A stretch of 64,000 nt of DNA from Stratiolaelaps scimitus. Taxonomy: Eukaryota; Arthropoda; Arachnida; Mesostigmata; Laelapidae. Where the stretch lies: positions 3,158,001-3,222,000 of the forward strand of contig JABWDB010000036.1 in the NCBI GenBank assembly GCA_019614645.1, in the 5' to 3' direction. This document shows positions 11,001-26,000 of this stretch, in pieces; the stretch's first letter is position 1; every line of letters begins with the position of its first letter. The notes beneath the pieces were generated by a model. That model did no database searches. It was not told where the DNA came from and worked only from the letters and a program-made list of their open reading frames with translations. The translations under genes were made by a program, and so were the position numbers.

Positions 11001-14000
11001 GGATAAAGTTGTACTGCTTCGGAGCGTAACAGCTTTTCCTATCTTAGCCAATTCGCGTTAGTAAAAAAAAAACCAATAAACCTCCATCATCTCGCAATGT
11101 GAAAACTTCTATAAACGACCTTGTTATGCGACAGGGGTCAACTCACGTTTGAAGCGGACACGCTGGTTGACACTGCAAACATTATTCATTTTAGGGACAT
11201 CGACGCTATCATGCTCAAGCCGAACCCTGGTGGCGTCAAACGCCTCACATTTGAACGGAGAGCCCTGAACAGGTTCGCCACGGTAGAACACTTCGACCCG
11301 ATGAGCGCCAATTTCTACGGGAGACCTGTTTGATTACATTGTTCACAGCAGACAACATATAGCTGTTTACATGTTGCTGATATATGGAGCAAGCACGACA
11401 CATTGCGTCTGCCTAGAGAACATCTTGCATAGTATACACAAGCTGCTATATCGTATAAGTGTATAGTGAGCAATTTGGATACGTGAGTGCTCCGCGTACA
11501 CTTCATATATACATATACTCTGTCTTGGTTAGCCTACAGAGCGTTAGCAATTCACACAAATCATTTACCATTCGACGAGAAGACTTTTGTCCTTCTGCAG
11601 GAAGCATCGGACGGGCAGTGGCGAACCAGCTGACGAGACAACGATGTCGAAATCCTTCGCATCTCCCTGACCTCCAGTCTCAATATTGAAACGTGCGGCT
11701 CGGCAAACTTGAGCGCTCTTTAGTCCCGGTCCGTGTGCGATCATTGTGTGAGAAGGATCACGAACCTAGGGCGAAATGTATTCAGTTGTGCACTAACTAT
11801 TAGTTAGCGCAACAAGGCGAGTTTTCCTTTCAATGAAATACTTACGGAGGTATGAAGATTTAAAGGGATACCATACAAGCTGAGTAGCGGTATCGTCATT
11901 CGGGATGTAGAGCGGAGTGTGGGAATATTGTGAACATCTGGATACTCACCTGGATCACGTGTGGAAAGCCTGGTACGACATGCCCATTGTAGCGGATGTC
12001 GATCTTGTGAGGACTTGCGCTTTTCGGGGCAAACGTGGCCTTATACAGGCCGACAGCAACCTCATCGAGCTGTAGAGGAACCTTAGCGCCGCCACCGGAC
12101 ACAGCAACCTCCAGGGTTCCCTGGCCAGCTTTAGTGGTGTCGACTGCAACACCAGCAGACAATTGATATAGACAATTATTGTCACACATAGCTGAGACGA
12201 TTTGTGTTGCCATATTGAAAATCCGTACAAAAGAAACGATTTAAACGTTCCGTGATTAATCCCTCCGAAACCGCTCGGTGTCATTAGACCCAATCATCAG
12301 TCACAAATCTCACAATCGTATTCATGATGCAAATAATGAGTCGTGCCATTCCAAGTAGTAATAAATTGCCTAAGTAATGCTCCCGCCATCAACGATCGCG
12401 GAAGGGACATTTGCATTCTCCGCCACCATAGCGAAATGTGTTGTTTAACGAACCGCGGAACGCTATTCGACGATTCACGATGGCATCTTCGATGTCCATA
12501 GCCCTCACACGGCCTGGATCGACCACCTGCACGTTGTGAGTAGCCGCTACCCGTCCGCCGACGAGTACTTCGAGAAGATGGCTGCCTACTTCCCGAGGAA
12601 GGTACTCCGCTCTGCAAATATTCAAGAACAATACAGCGCTTTGTAGATGTACGGTAAGAGCAGTGAATTGGAGAGAACTTCAGCAAGAACACGTGTTGGA
12701 TTTCACGTCCGAAACAAGGCGTACAAAACTCGAGGCGTGGATGCTTGCACTCTTCATACGCCCATAATGAATGGTCCGAGTGCTCAGTGGGAGTGACCGG
12801 ATACAGCATTTCCCTGACACCCACTTTTAGTGTACAACACTTCATTTGCTGCCGAGAGCAGCAGCCATGCTTTATTGACTGCACGTGGATTCGTACCTGT
12901 AGGCGCGGTCAGCGATCTTGGTGACCACACATTGTGCCTCTGCAGATCCCTTGCTCACCCTGATGCTGACAGGCTGGTCTGCATCGAGAATGTCGAAGGC
13001 GTTCTTAGAACCACATAGGCCTCGTTGGGCTGCTGAGCCTTTTAATGTGGGTTTGCCAACTCTCTGCGAGGCAAGTGCTTTCTCGTCAAGAACCTGAAAG
13101 CATTGTAGCAAGCAGAAACGTATGACACCGTCAGAGCGACACATGAGTGACGACCATCGTGCAAGAGTTATATAGGCAATACAGTCCAAATGGATTTCCT
13201 AGCACTTTCTGTAATGATGTTGTGGTAGTATCTGCCATATATTTACCATAACTGCACTATCAGCCCGTTTAATCCTACAAAGCCATCATTGTGTTAACAC
13301 TATTGCATCTTCATGCTGATCCTAATCTAAGTCCACTTTTACGTATACGCAGGGGCGCACTCAGAGCAGGACAACCTAAATGCAGTCGAGAGGACGTCAA
13401 GTTTGCAACTGTATTAAATATAACCTAGGTTTGACGTTCCCCCACCTCTGCTTCAAGTGTAAACCCTCTTATTTTCCATGAACTGTCACCATATTCTTGC
13501 AATAGGTTGAAACCAAACTTTATCCACACTTGTATACATTGGAAAAATTAGTAATTAATGAAGGGGGGAGGGATATCCGTTTAGCCGTGTGTGTATTTTA
13601 ACAGTATCTTAACACTGAGACACCAGGTAACACAATGAAATTAACAGGGTGAACCCCGTGCTACCTCGATGCGGAAAGGATTCCCAGGAATCTCGAGGTC
13701 GTTGAAGGTCACGTTCACATAGTGTTCTGTAGCATCCGACGGGGTGAAGGTGACATCGTAGACTCCACGGGTTTGCATCGAGACCTCGGCTCGCACTGAT
13801 CCTCGCTTTGTGCTGACAACCTGCACTCGTGGGAAACAGCAACGAATTAGCAATGTAGCTTTGGGCAGTGATGCATCTTGCTGTTCAATGTTGTATACCC
13901 GCAAGTGGCCATAGTGTTCTCTAACATTCATTGATATCAAGCTATCATCATTCGAACTACAGTATTTTACTATACAACAGTTACTGTTATCATTATTATG

Positions 14001-17000
14001 GCACAATCTATGGATACGGGTGTGTGTGTGTGTGTCAGTGAATTCGCTGCAGTACTCACTGACTAATATGACATTCATATGCATAAAAAGGAACCACCTC
14101 AGGAGAAAGTCAACGTCTCAGATTTACTACTTCTGTAGATGAACATGCTCGAATCCTGATTCCACTGAAGAAATTCGGCGGTCCAAATTCACGCAATATG
14201 CCAACTGATCAACTGAGTCGCTTACAACTTTCTTGCCACAATAGATTGCCATTAGTCGATTGCCTCAGACGGTTAACGTACCAGCTCTAGGGTTCCTTCA
14301 CCTGCTTGCGAGGCGTCCACGCTAAATGTGAGCGCCCTCCCAACATACCCTCGATGGAGTCCTGTTACGCGAACACGCTGTACGTCAAACACATTACACG
14401 TAAAAGGACTACCGGGCACCTAGAAGGACAAGTCATAAAATCATGAGCGCACAATAATAATAATAACCATCATAATAGAAATAACAATAATCTAAGGCGA
14501 CGTCCAACATGGACACATTGCCGATGATACAGAACTCCATATATATATATTAGATAAAAATCGTAATCTAGCCACAATAGGGGGCGAAACGCAAGCACGT
14601 AAAGTACCTGGGATCCGTCAAGGTAAACAAATACTTGATTGGGTCCAACTTGGCTAGGCGAGAAGGTGGCGTCGAATCCCGATGCCGTCTTAGTGATTTT
14701 CGCTGGGGTATCAGTGGCGTCGGGCGCTGTCAAGGCAAGAAACAATGATAATTAGGCACATTGTGGTATATCTCCATTCATTCGTTCATTGAAACTGATG
14801 TGTATTCATGGAACAGGTTTGCACTGCTTACGTTCTAATCTGCAGAGAAATATTGATCTCAATATGAATACCATAGTGACATATCATGTTCAATCATGTT
14901 GCTGGCGTGGAAAAGATGAATGCCGCATTTTTGGCTCAAGTCATTCGTTTTGTTGCCGTTGCTTTTTACAACATTTTCATTGCAAAATAGTCGATTGCCT
15001 GTAGCGAGATCGTCAATGAACAACGTAACACGGGTGTCAACATGCTTCAATCTATAGGCAGATCCGTACCTTGTAGCCGTACGTTGCAATTTCCGGGTGA
15101 GAGCTCCTTGGCGTCCACAGCAAATGTCACTGGCGTGTTAATGGCGACAGATTTAAGCGGTCCACTATTGACCAGGCTTTCGAGGCTGGCCGGCGCTGCC
15201 TTTGTGTCCACGGCATCATTGGCGGACGTGACTCTGTCTTTAGAATCAGCAAGGTTGGTCTGCTCTCGCTTGCCAGGCGTGGCGGCGTTCTGCGGTTTTT
15301 CGGTTTTACTACGACCGTCGACGTCTTGGTACGCGTCGCTGACGTCAACAGTGAAGGGACTTCCGGGAACGGGAATCGAGTTGAATTTGATGCTAATCTG
15401 ATGCGCCTGTGCCTCGCTGTGTTCAGATATAGATAGCACAAAGTTATTATTATTAATCATTGTTATTATTATAGTCTCGAATAGGACATTCGTTAAAATG
15501 TGTGAATTTCATAGTAACTGTTCACTGCGTCTTAAGTTTTGAAATCGCGGGAAGTCGTTTGAGATCGATAAGATAGATGTATGCTAGCAAACATACATTT
15601 GAAATGTACGTTGATCCAAATCAAGCGTAGACACTCACGTTGGTTTAAAGTTTACCCTGAAGCGAGCGTTACCCTCACTCTGAACGTAGTTGGGCACGTT
15701 CCGGCCTTCTGCATTGGCAACAATAATTTCGAGGTTCCCTGCGCCGGCAGCTGATGCGTCGATGCTGAAGTATACCGGAGAGCCTGATAGGCCGCTGGAG
15801 ATGTCCGTTACCTGGTTCAAATTGGTCATCTGTAGTTAGCAATTGACTAATATCGTTTAATCACGAGGCTAAGCAACAACCGCCTAATTGTCCCTGCGTA
15901 CTAGATGCATATGATCGATCGTTAACACTCTGTCTTGATACCAAACGATATCATATAGATCATATAATTCGGTGTATATGTCATTCGTAATACACGTGTC
16001 ATTGTATAATAGTATACCTTGACTTTGCTAGCATCGTAGACCTTGACTCCGAGTGGTGCTGTGAGCAATGGGGTGGCACCCAACCGGAGATCGACCGAAT
16101 ATTCTCCGACTTCGTCAGGAGTGAATTCTAACGCGTGCGAGTCGCCCTCGACGGACTGGTGTAATGACACCTGTAGAAACAGACAATTGTTTTGAGATAC
16201 CTTTCAATAGCAGTTCCTCAGGCACAAGTTTAATAAGGTCGGATTCGTCGTCGTATGCGCCTGTCAGAAATCGTGGCAAAGGTTGCTTTTTTTTTATACC
16301 TTATTGTTATTCGGCCCAACAACGAACGCTTGAAGATTGCCAAGACCTTGTCCAACGGCAGACAGCACCATGCGGCAAGGCCGATGTACGGGCACTCGTT
16401 CGATGGGATCTCCGACCAACTTCAATTTCGACAGATCGAGGACGGGACAGGAGAAGGGACTTCCGGGCACATGGTTCCCATTGAAGCGCACGTCAATGAC
16501 GTGATCCTCAGCCTCGTTTGGCGTGAAGTGAATTGAGTATAGAGTAGGCGTCTTTGCTTGTGGCGTCGTCGGCACCTTTCCCTGATTGACCATCACCTCG
16601 AGGTTGCCCGGACCAGCACCAGCTGTCTCTACGAGGAAGGCCGCTGAAGAACCCACCAACGCTGGATGGGGAACCTCGGTCACGCGGATCTGACTAATAT
16701 CGTACACCTGAGAATGAGGCAAATTGGCGTTGACTTGTTGCTTTATCATCTTTCTTTATCTTTGTTTATCTGGGGATTTCTGTTGCCAGTTACGAGTAAG
16801 GTGGAGAAGATATAAGCAATGGTGGAGGACCCGACAGTTCCTCATAATAATAGCTAAAGGTTAAGTACGCGGGGCCTGTCTGACAGGGGAAGAGTTGAGG
16901 GTCAGCCTAAAAAAGGAATCGCCTTGATAAATGTTTGTGAGGTTGAACGACCTGTTGCGAACTTGGTATTGGGTTAGCCAATGGGGGTGACTGATTTGGT

Positions 17001-20000
17001 AACCATGTAGGCGGTTTTTGAATATATATATATATATATAGGTTGAATATTACCTTGCAGACGAACGGACTACCGGGGATAGGCTTGTCGTGATAGCGCA
17101 CTTCCATACGGTACTCGCCGACGGCTGCCGGGGTGAACTCGACGCCAAACGTGTCTTCTCCACGATCCTTTAGTGTGAACGGCACCACACTTCGCTCGGG
17201 ATTGGTGACCCGCGCGTACAGATGCTGACTGTGAACCGCGCCCTGCAGGGCATCAGCCGAAGCAACAACAGTCGTGCACACACATACACGTACCCAAAGA
17301 ACGATGCATATATATACATATATATATTAACAATACGCCGGCTATCCGTTTTTCATCTAAGATGAAGATATAATTCGGATTCGCAGTGTTCCGCGAAGAA
17401 AGAAAAATTAACAGACCACAAAAACAACACGCACCTCTACGGCGACTGAGGCGACCAAATGACGCCAATATCTATAATATAAAACTATCATCATATGGTG
17501 AAATGCATATCATTACGCCGTAGGCCCTCTCTCAGTTTACCTTGAGCAGAAGCGCAGTCGGTGTGTTCACTGGCGCACACACCGGACCTGGCTGTGCTGG
17601 GTGTACCGCTGGCTGTTGGACGGCATCGTTAACCGTCACCGGGAAGGGACTCCCTGGTACGGGTCGTCCGTTAAAGTCAATCGATACCGAGTGAGCTTGG
17701 TCACTTTGCGGCACGAAGCAAACTGCAAATCGAGCGCCCCCCAGTGGTTGAACTTGGGTAGATACGTTTTGTCCACCGGAGGTGACTGTGATCTCCAGAT
17801 TACCTTCGCCGGATGAGCCCGCGTCCACTGGAAATCGAATGACGAACACAGTTAACCCTTGTCTCCGGTGATCTAATGGTGTCGTCGGACTTGGGCCAAC
17901 AAATATCGAAGAGTTAGATCAACCTTTCATGAAAGTTATAGAGGAATATGGGTGGCATGTTGTTTGTCAAGGCTGAAACCTCCCAGGGAAAATACAACGT
18001 GAGGGGGTGCGCATTGGTTTGCATCGAGGGCGTCATGTCTTGTTCGTGGGACAGATTGTGCCCATCCCCTCTCATAAAAGTATCGATAAATATGCATCGA
18101 CAATACTGATTTTTACGCCATTCTAGTACCTGCCTACGAGTCTAGACTAACTGCAAACCTACCCTTAGCCTTCAAACTTAAAGGTTAAGTTTGGCATTCG
18201 GCAAAGCTAAATTACGTTTACTATCAAGACACAACAATCGCAATGTTGCTACCGTCTCTACGAGGGCATAACCCTATCATTCAGGTATCGTATAAAGTCA
18301 GTGTAGCAACAATGAACGTCAAACGTACCAACGAATTGAACAGTTTCGCCTTTGTTGACACTTTGTACACCTTCAACAGCGACGAGTCTCGGATCGAAGC
18401 ACTTTACCGTGCATGGAGATCCTTGCACCGAGGATCCGGCATAATCCACTGAGACAACGTGCGCGCCAACCTATAAAAGCAATGTGTGCCACACAAAAAG
18501 CATTATATATATAGATATCAGGCCATTATTTACAAGTGAATCTTTGCTATTCTAAATTCATTCAACGAACTGTCCGATAGAGCGAGCTGGAGGCTATCTC
18601 TCTCTCTCTCTCTAACACACATGCACACATTCACCGATATCAGTCATCGCCATGTATGATTAGTAAGCATTTCTTCACAACTTACGCAGTTCCGTAAATA
18701 ACGTCAAATGAAATGAGAATATAGTAACGGCAGAAGGTAACAATGTTGAAGCTAAATGAGGAGCACGCGAGTGACGCTAGGATATAACTTGGTTCACAGA
18801 AGTTGCTGTTGTTACTGTTGGCTGTATGTATATTCGAATCGATTCGTTTAGTGACAGTGGAAATCGTGGGGACAAACACTTTGTCACACAGCTGTCAGCT
18901 ATTCCTCAGTTGGATCATTTAGCATAATTAAGTCATATTTTTACCTAGTAAATTTTGGGATGTCATCATAAACAAAGTCACTACGTGCGGACCACTTTAC
19001 ATATAAAAGCAATACGCCGCACGAATTTATTCGTTTATTTATTTATTTAGTTTGCACACATATTTAATTTGCTGCAATAGCTTCCTATTGTCGATTAGCA
19101 TTATGCTTGTGTTCAACACAGGTTTTTAAGAGAACAGTGACAGCGGCTTACATCGGATAAACGGATGAGATGTTTGTTTTTACCTGTTTAGCTGTAAACT
19201 CCACAGTGACCGTCTCCGCTTCTGACGACTTCAGACTCACCGGGATACTTTGGTGGCTTGGATCTAGCAAAGCAACATGAATAATTAAACGTCATAGTTA
19301 GTGGCTACGATATAATGCAGAGGCTGCTTGACTTTCATATGTAGTCATTACACCGTAATCGTAATGACGGTAGCATGGAACGCCAAAATCAGCGACGATA
19401 GCATAGAACCTGATTCATCCACACCTACACGATCTGTTCTGCTCACCGTGTGCGCCCATGTGTCTATATTATGATATTGTGTCATCCCGAAACGAATCAT
19501 CAGCCACAAATCCTGCTGAGTCAGAGAGTGTTTTTGACCAGATGGACCAGCTAGTTGCTGTGGACGGCGCATAACGAGCTGGGTGATTCCACATGCTGTG
19601 GCAGCCAAGTTAAACTTGTTTTGGTCAAATATATTGAGAGATATAAGAATATATAAGAGTATTATATGTATGTGTGTGCGTCTGTATTCGCGTTCCTATA
19701 TCGAATGCGGCAGGACACAATGGGCGTGGGAGTATGTCGGAGCCATTCGTTGTCTATTTTGAAAATTTGTTAGCATTTTAAATCGGAGTGTCTGTATAGC
19801 GTGAACCCCATCTATTATATATGAACAATATAACTAATATTAGATTCATTTATAAAATCAACGATAAAGATGTCTTAAACAGTGTGAAGTGTTTAAGGAC
19901 TGATGTCAAGAAGATGCAATTTTCCGGGTACTCATTTATGCACCCTTCTGCCAGACAACGGAACAGGTTCAAGTTGGTGTCATTGTTTATCGTTGTCTGG

Positions 20001-23000
20001 TTTAGACAGCTGAGTGTTGATATTATATACCGTAGATACAATCCCATAAACATCTCCTTGCATCATTTGTCCCTCGGCCATGTTCCGCTTTTATTGATCA
20101 ATATATTAGGACATTTTTCTCCATTAATATTTCGACGTTAGGAACTGGCGTGTGACAATTTACCGATAATCCCAACACGTAGAAGTTCCCGCTTCCCCCG
20201 AGGCAAGGGAATATTGAAGCAAACGGGCTCCTCGGCGCAGACCACCTCAACTGATTTCAGGTCAACCGCGTAGGCTATTGGAGCGTGGGCAGCAATCGTG
20301 AGCGGACATCCAGGAATCAGCTCTCCATTGAATCTGTGTAACGACACGGCCGCAACAGTAGCATAAGGAACAAACTCATTAGTAGATGACACCGTGTTCA
20401 ATCTGGATCCGCCAAAACAGCTCCATGCGCTTATCAGCCATAACTATATATTTTGGCCAATAAAATCATGGCCTTAACTAACAAAAGAGAATCATTTGAT
20501 CGATGCTAGTCAGCGTTGTAAGGCGAAGTAGCAATTTTCACATCGAGGAACATACAGGTGTCCAAGTTACATAAGATATCCCTTGATCAATATTGTTCTT
20601 CGTCTAGGGACTGACGATGTTGGTTGGGTTCTTACTTAATGTCGACCACGTATTCACCGGGGCTGTCCGGTGTAAATGTCACACGACACTTTCCTGCTGA
20701 TAAAACCTCAACCTGATTTGCCACTTCTCCGCGGTTGACGCTAATTTCCAGCTGGCCCTCACCGGCATCACTTGCGTCAACTGCAATTACGTAATTCGAA
20801 TTAGTGATTTGGTGCAATACTTCCCCCCGCACTTCGATGCTTATATTATATAAATTGTTCACTATTATCCACACGATATGATGGATTTATCTAGTTATAC
20901 CGGTGTTAATACGTAGTACCACATTCTAATGGTGGTCAATTATAATATAAAGGTCTTCTCTGATCAAATATAGTTTAAGGTCTTCAAGGATATTTCTCGT
21001 TCAATTCGATCCAATATCGAATAACAGCAATAACTCACCGTGAAGGATAACAATTTCGTTCACGTCCACGTTCTTCTCAACCTCCTGAAGGTGAATCCGC
21101 TGAGCGTCGTAGGCTTTGAACAATAATGGACAGCCTTGAACATGGACTGCGCGAAGGTGCGCGTCAAGTGTGTAGGCTCCCGTGTCCGTCAGGGCAAACT
21201 CTAGCAGGAGCACCGTTGGGGACTTTCGAATCACCGAGTATGGGCTTGGTGTTGCATCGGGCACTATGAAACAATACGCGGAAACAATGACACGACGTTG
21301 ACGTTAATACTATCGTAATGCGAAAGCGGTACCGTGGACGTTAAATGTTGGCTGAGAGTCAGCCCGAAAAAGTTTATGTTTTATTAACAGGATACTACAA
21401 GAACCGGTGATCGCTTCAGAGCTCATACTACAACCCGAGGCACTATCAGTTTGCCCTGATCTTAAGGCCGAGCAGGTCAGATGCAAATTCCATGTCGATT
21501 CAGACAATAAAAATTGGTCAAAGTTAGTGGTCACTGAAAGAGGTGACCAAGGACGAACTCGCCGCGACAAAGGGTGATATGAAACTTCCTGAAGTACCCG
21601 AAGGCTATTTGGCCCTGGAGAACGACATGCAATAAATGGTCGGTCTGAAGTCGATGAAAATCACTCACCGGATTTGAGCAGAATGACTTTAAGGTCGGTG
21701 TCCTTAGCGTGAGGTGGCACCTGCACCTGCAGGACTTGTCGCTTGCGACATGGAACACTGTCCGGCACGCTCTGTCCATCGATGAGCAGTGCTTGAGCGC
21801 GCTCCTCACGCTGCTGACGTTCGGCCCTGTCTACGAAACGGGCCCCCTGTTGATAGAACAGGTTCTCCTGTTTTTCTGCTTCACGAGCGGCCTATTATAT
21901 AACAGACATATACACACATATGAGTGTTGAAATTGGGAGTGGGGCTGCCGTGACGATAATTTTGACTCAAATCGACATTGAGGCGATTTCACTGATTGTT
22001 GGATATTGAATTTCCCTTCGTCTAACGATTCGCAGGGCGCCATGTTCGTCAAAGTAGAATACGATAATTACATATAAAGTTTAATTAAGCTAGGCTGGAT
22101 GGATTCACGTACAGAACGACACGTAGTGCACATCTGTTTTGTATAGTTCTCAAAGAGCAAAAATATGCACGAGAAGCTCGAAGAACCTTTTCTTGCAGAA
22201 TCCGTTCCTGCTGTAAGGACTCCGTTATGCTACATTTCCACGGAGAGCCAGGCACGGGAATGCCGTTAAACTTGATGTCCACCTGTAAGCATTACGTCAA
22301 AGGACAACAATTAGGAATTAACACTTACGCGTTAATTATGACAATTCGATCGTATTCTAAAGTAAAATAGACGCCGTGTGTATCGTATAAAGTTTCGAAA
22401 TAAGAAGACATCATCAAATAGAGCTTCCTTTTATGAGGAAATGAAAGAAGAGAGTTTACCTGCCTTACTCCTGATTTATAATAATTGGGCAAACTCTTAT
22501 TCGAGAGGTTGCTGATCGTATTGAACTTGAATGAGATCGCAAATTGGCAAAATGCCAAATTCGGATCGCTTTACATTACCTCGTGTGGAACCGCCAGATG
22601 CGGGACGAACGACGCCTCGTACAGTTGATCCCGAATGCGTTCGACCTTTGAACCGACGGTGCCATTGTTAACCATCAGCTCGAGCGATCCACTTCCCGCG
22701 TCATTACCATCGACTGGGATATATCGCAGATAGACAGAGGCAGAGAGAGAGAGAGGAAATCAGTGTACAGGATAATGGGTATATTAAAGCACCATATCTT
22801 ATAAACATCTACATACGCCAAGCGGGATGGCTAGCCAGCCTCTGGGTCTTCGGTTCGAGTCCCGCAGGACACGTATCGCATGTTTGAAGTATAACAATAC
22901 AAGAGTAGTTTCGAACTATCGACCTGACTTGGTAAGCACCAATGAGCTTGTCAAGTATGAACGTTTTTCCCTCCAAAACGCCGTGGATATTTGAGTAAGG

Positions 23001-26000
23001 TCTATTACTAACTAGGCTCGCATTGCTGGAGCAGGTTTTTGTAGAAAGCAGCTAGGTGTTCCATGGGCACCACGTAAACTTGATACTTAGCTTCACGATC
23101 CGTGACTCCGTGTTAATAATACTTAATCGCAATGCTATATAGTCGAGTATATTGCTAGTTAAATGAAATGCTGTCACTCACTGCGGAATCTGACCGGCCG
23201 TCCGACAATGCCGTCGGGGATCTTATCGACACGAATGTGTTCTGGACTGAATCCATGACCCTGAATTCGAGCCATTTCAACTCCTCCGTAGGCTAAGCGA
23301 ATACGGTGATCTCCCACCTCCCGCGCCTCAATTAGCACCTGAGCAATCTTCGGAATTAGTTGATCGACACGGCACGCATATTCGACGCCCGAGGGGCCAC
23401 GCACAAATACCTGCATTAGAACATACCATCGAAATGAATTCATAATTTAGCGTGTTCGTAGAGAAATTTCACAAATCCTGTTTGGTTTCTGAGGAAAAAA
23501 GGGAATCATACGTTCATTGACTCGCTGTAATAGTTAGGGCAGTTGTATAGAACATGTTCTGTCAGCCTTTTCATATATTCGTCTCTTTGCAACGTTCACA
23601 TTATCCGAAGAGTTGGACAATCATACAAATCATACAATGTTCAATCATATTCACCTGGAGAAGGTCCGCGTCGAACGGAACACTTTCGGATGCGATGTCC
23701 ACTAGCAATGGTTGTCGTATAGGGAAACGCTTGAGTCGCTCCGGCTGTAAGATCTTTAGCTCTGACGCTACTCGCTCGGGGCTAATTAGTGATTGGGCCG
23801 CCTTCGAGGGGGCGTGATTTGCGGTGGACGCGACGATCGGTGAGGCCTTCAGTTGGCTGGTAGGCGCCGCAGTTGACGGTGTCTGATAGCTTGTCGTCCT
23901 GCAATAATGTGAATTGTACTCACTTACGATTATTATGCGCATATACGCCTGACCAATACGTGTGACTAATCTTCGAGCGTCGAGAGCGCCCGGGTAAGCG
24001 CGTATGCCTCAATATAACCGTTTCCAAGCCCTGAGTTCAATAAGTTGCGTTACTGATAAGGTGATCGCTGTGCTGAATAAGCCGGTTACGACTTCGTTGC
24101 ATGACCGATCAACGTGAACATCGTCAACAGATCCAGAAGCGGTGACGGCGTTGTCACACACGTTAGTATAGCAACCCCCTCCCCCGTTTAACATAGAAAC
24201 AAGGCACCGCACGCGTGCTTGATGTTTAGTAATCGACAAATTTGCACCAAAACAACTAGCGCAACACTTACCGAACTGTTGTACTTCCCACTTTGGCCTC
24301 ACTGTCGCCGGCATTTGGCAGCGGTGGAGGAGGCGGTGCACTGAAGTTCGACCGCTGTCGAGAGTGAGCTGTATTCCGAAGAGGGCTGGATATATCTCGC
24401 TCGTTGATCGGAATCGTTGTCTCGCCCTTCCTCTCGCGCACCTCGAATTCTCGGTGATCGTTCAACGGCACCGTTGTCTCTCGTCGTGTGACGGTCGATG
24501 TAACAAAATGCTCCTTGGAGCCCCTTCCCGGATGATGGCCGTACGCCGATGGTGATACCACCCGCTCCTCAGCGATGGGCGTCGATGTTGTCACCGTCGT
24601 GACGGACGGACTTATCGATCTCGATCGGTGGTACGACGCCGTCGATGAAGAGTTGTTGGCAACGCGAGAGCCCATCATGACCGGCGAACTGAGGACCTCG
24701 GTACGGCTCTGGTGCAGAGGGCTTTGTGAACGGTCCGCAGTAAATGTGGTCCGCGTGATGAGTGGGCTGGAAGAACGTTCCCTTGCGAACGAATCCTCAG
24801 CCCTTAGAGCCTCGTCGATAATGTCCCGCTGGTTCTTCGGCATACCCGATGGGTTCTGCGCGCTGCGAATAAACTCCATACGCATGGCATCCTGAGGACT
24901 GTTGGGGTCCTTCGTTGGCGACGTTGACTTTCGGTCAACTTCATCTATTCCCCTGTCGATCGATGTCCGCGAGGTAACATGCTGCTTTACAGCTTCTGTA
25001 GGCGTATCGAAGAACGCGTCCATTTTATCGAAAATCGACGATGTTCCTGATTGAGCTTTGGATGGAACCCTTTTGGCACTTGTCTCAATTTCAACTGTTC
25101 GATCAACGCCACTACAGGGGCTATTTCGCCTGTCCCCGATCGGGCTGCGCATCCCCGACGGACTCCTTGAGGAGGAGCCAGTTACCACGCGATAGCTGTC
25201 CACTAATCTTTCTGGTGTTTTCGACCTTCCGTATGGGCTAGCCGTACGCTCAAGTGGACTGCTCGGCGTTTTTCTGCCCTCGGTGTACTCGGCATGGAAG
25301 ATGCCGCTGGGCAAATCGCCTTCTGGACTCAGCGCTCGATCAGGGGTTCGAGAAAGCACCGCTCGATAGACCTCGGACGAGGCCGAGTTGCTTGTCGCAC
25401 CGGTGTGATTCGTGGTGCTGCTGGTGGATATATTAGTGAGCGTGGTCGATGAATTGAGACGATGCGCGAAAGGGCTGGCCCGATCCTCTGCGGGTCGTAA
25501 TGGATCGTTGTGTCCGGCGATGATGTCCGGTGTCGTGACTCGCGAGGTGAGCGAACTTCGGGTCGCCTGAATTAGCCGACTGCTCGTTGGGCTTACCACA
25601 CGTTCGCTGTAGTCATTTCGGAGGATTTATTTTACTTAGTTTATCGACATATACACACACTACCACCAGCAAGTACGCATTTAGACATCGACGGTCTGCA
25701 GGCTCGAGACTGAGGAGTGGTTTAAATAAACAATGTAATTACTATCATTCATTGACGATTGAATTTGTTAAGAAAGATTTTCAACGAGACAAAATGTGCC
25801 ATCGTTTAGTAATTTAGTAGTAAATTAAATAATTTACCTCAAAACACTTCCTTCCTGACGCTTTGCTATATATTCCTGCATACAAACCTGACAAGTCGAA
25901 ACTCGGGTCGTCGATCCAAAGATCCTGTTCCGTGTGCGTCAGGAGCGAATACGGCTAGCCTCGGACTGAGCACTCTCGCCCCGTCATCGCTCCGATAACC

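Noticed and set aside
24575..24895. Plus-strand 106-codon frame
   Set aside because: It is the exact opposite strand of filamin exon 13, whose minus frame is open for 443 codons and splices in phase.
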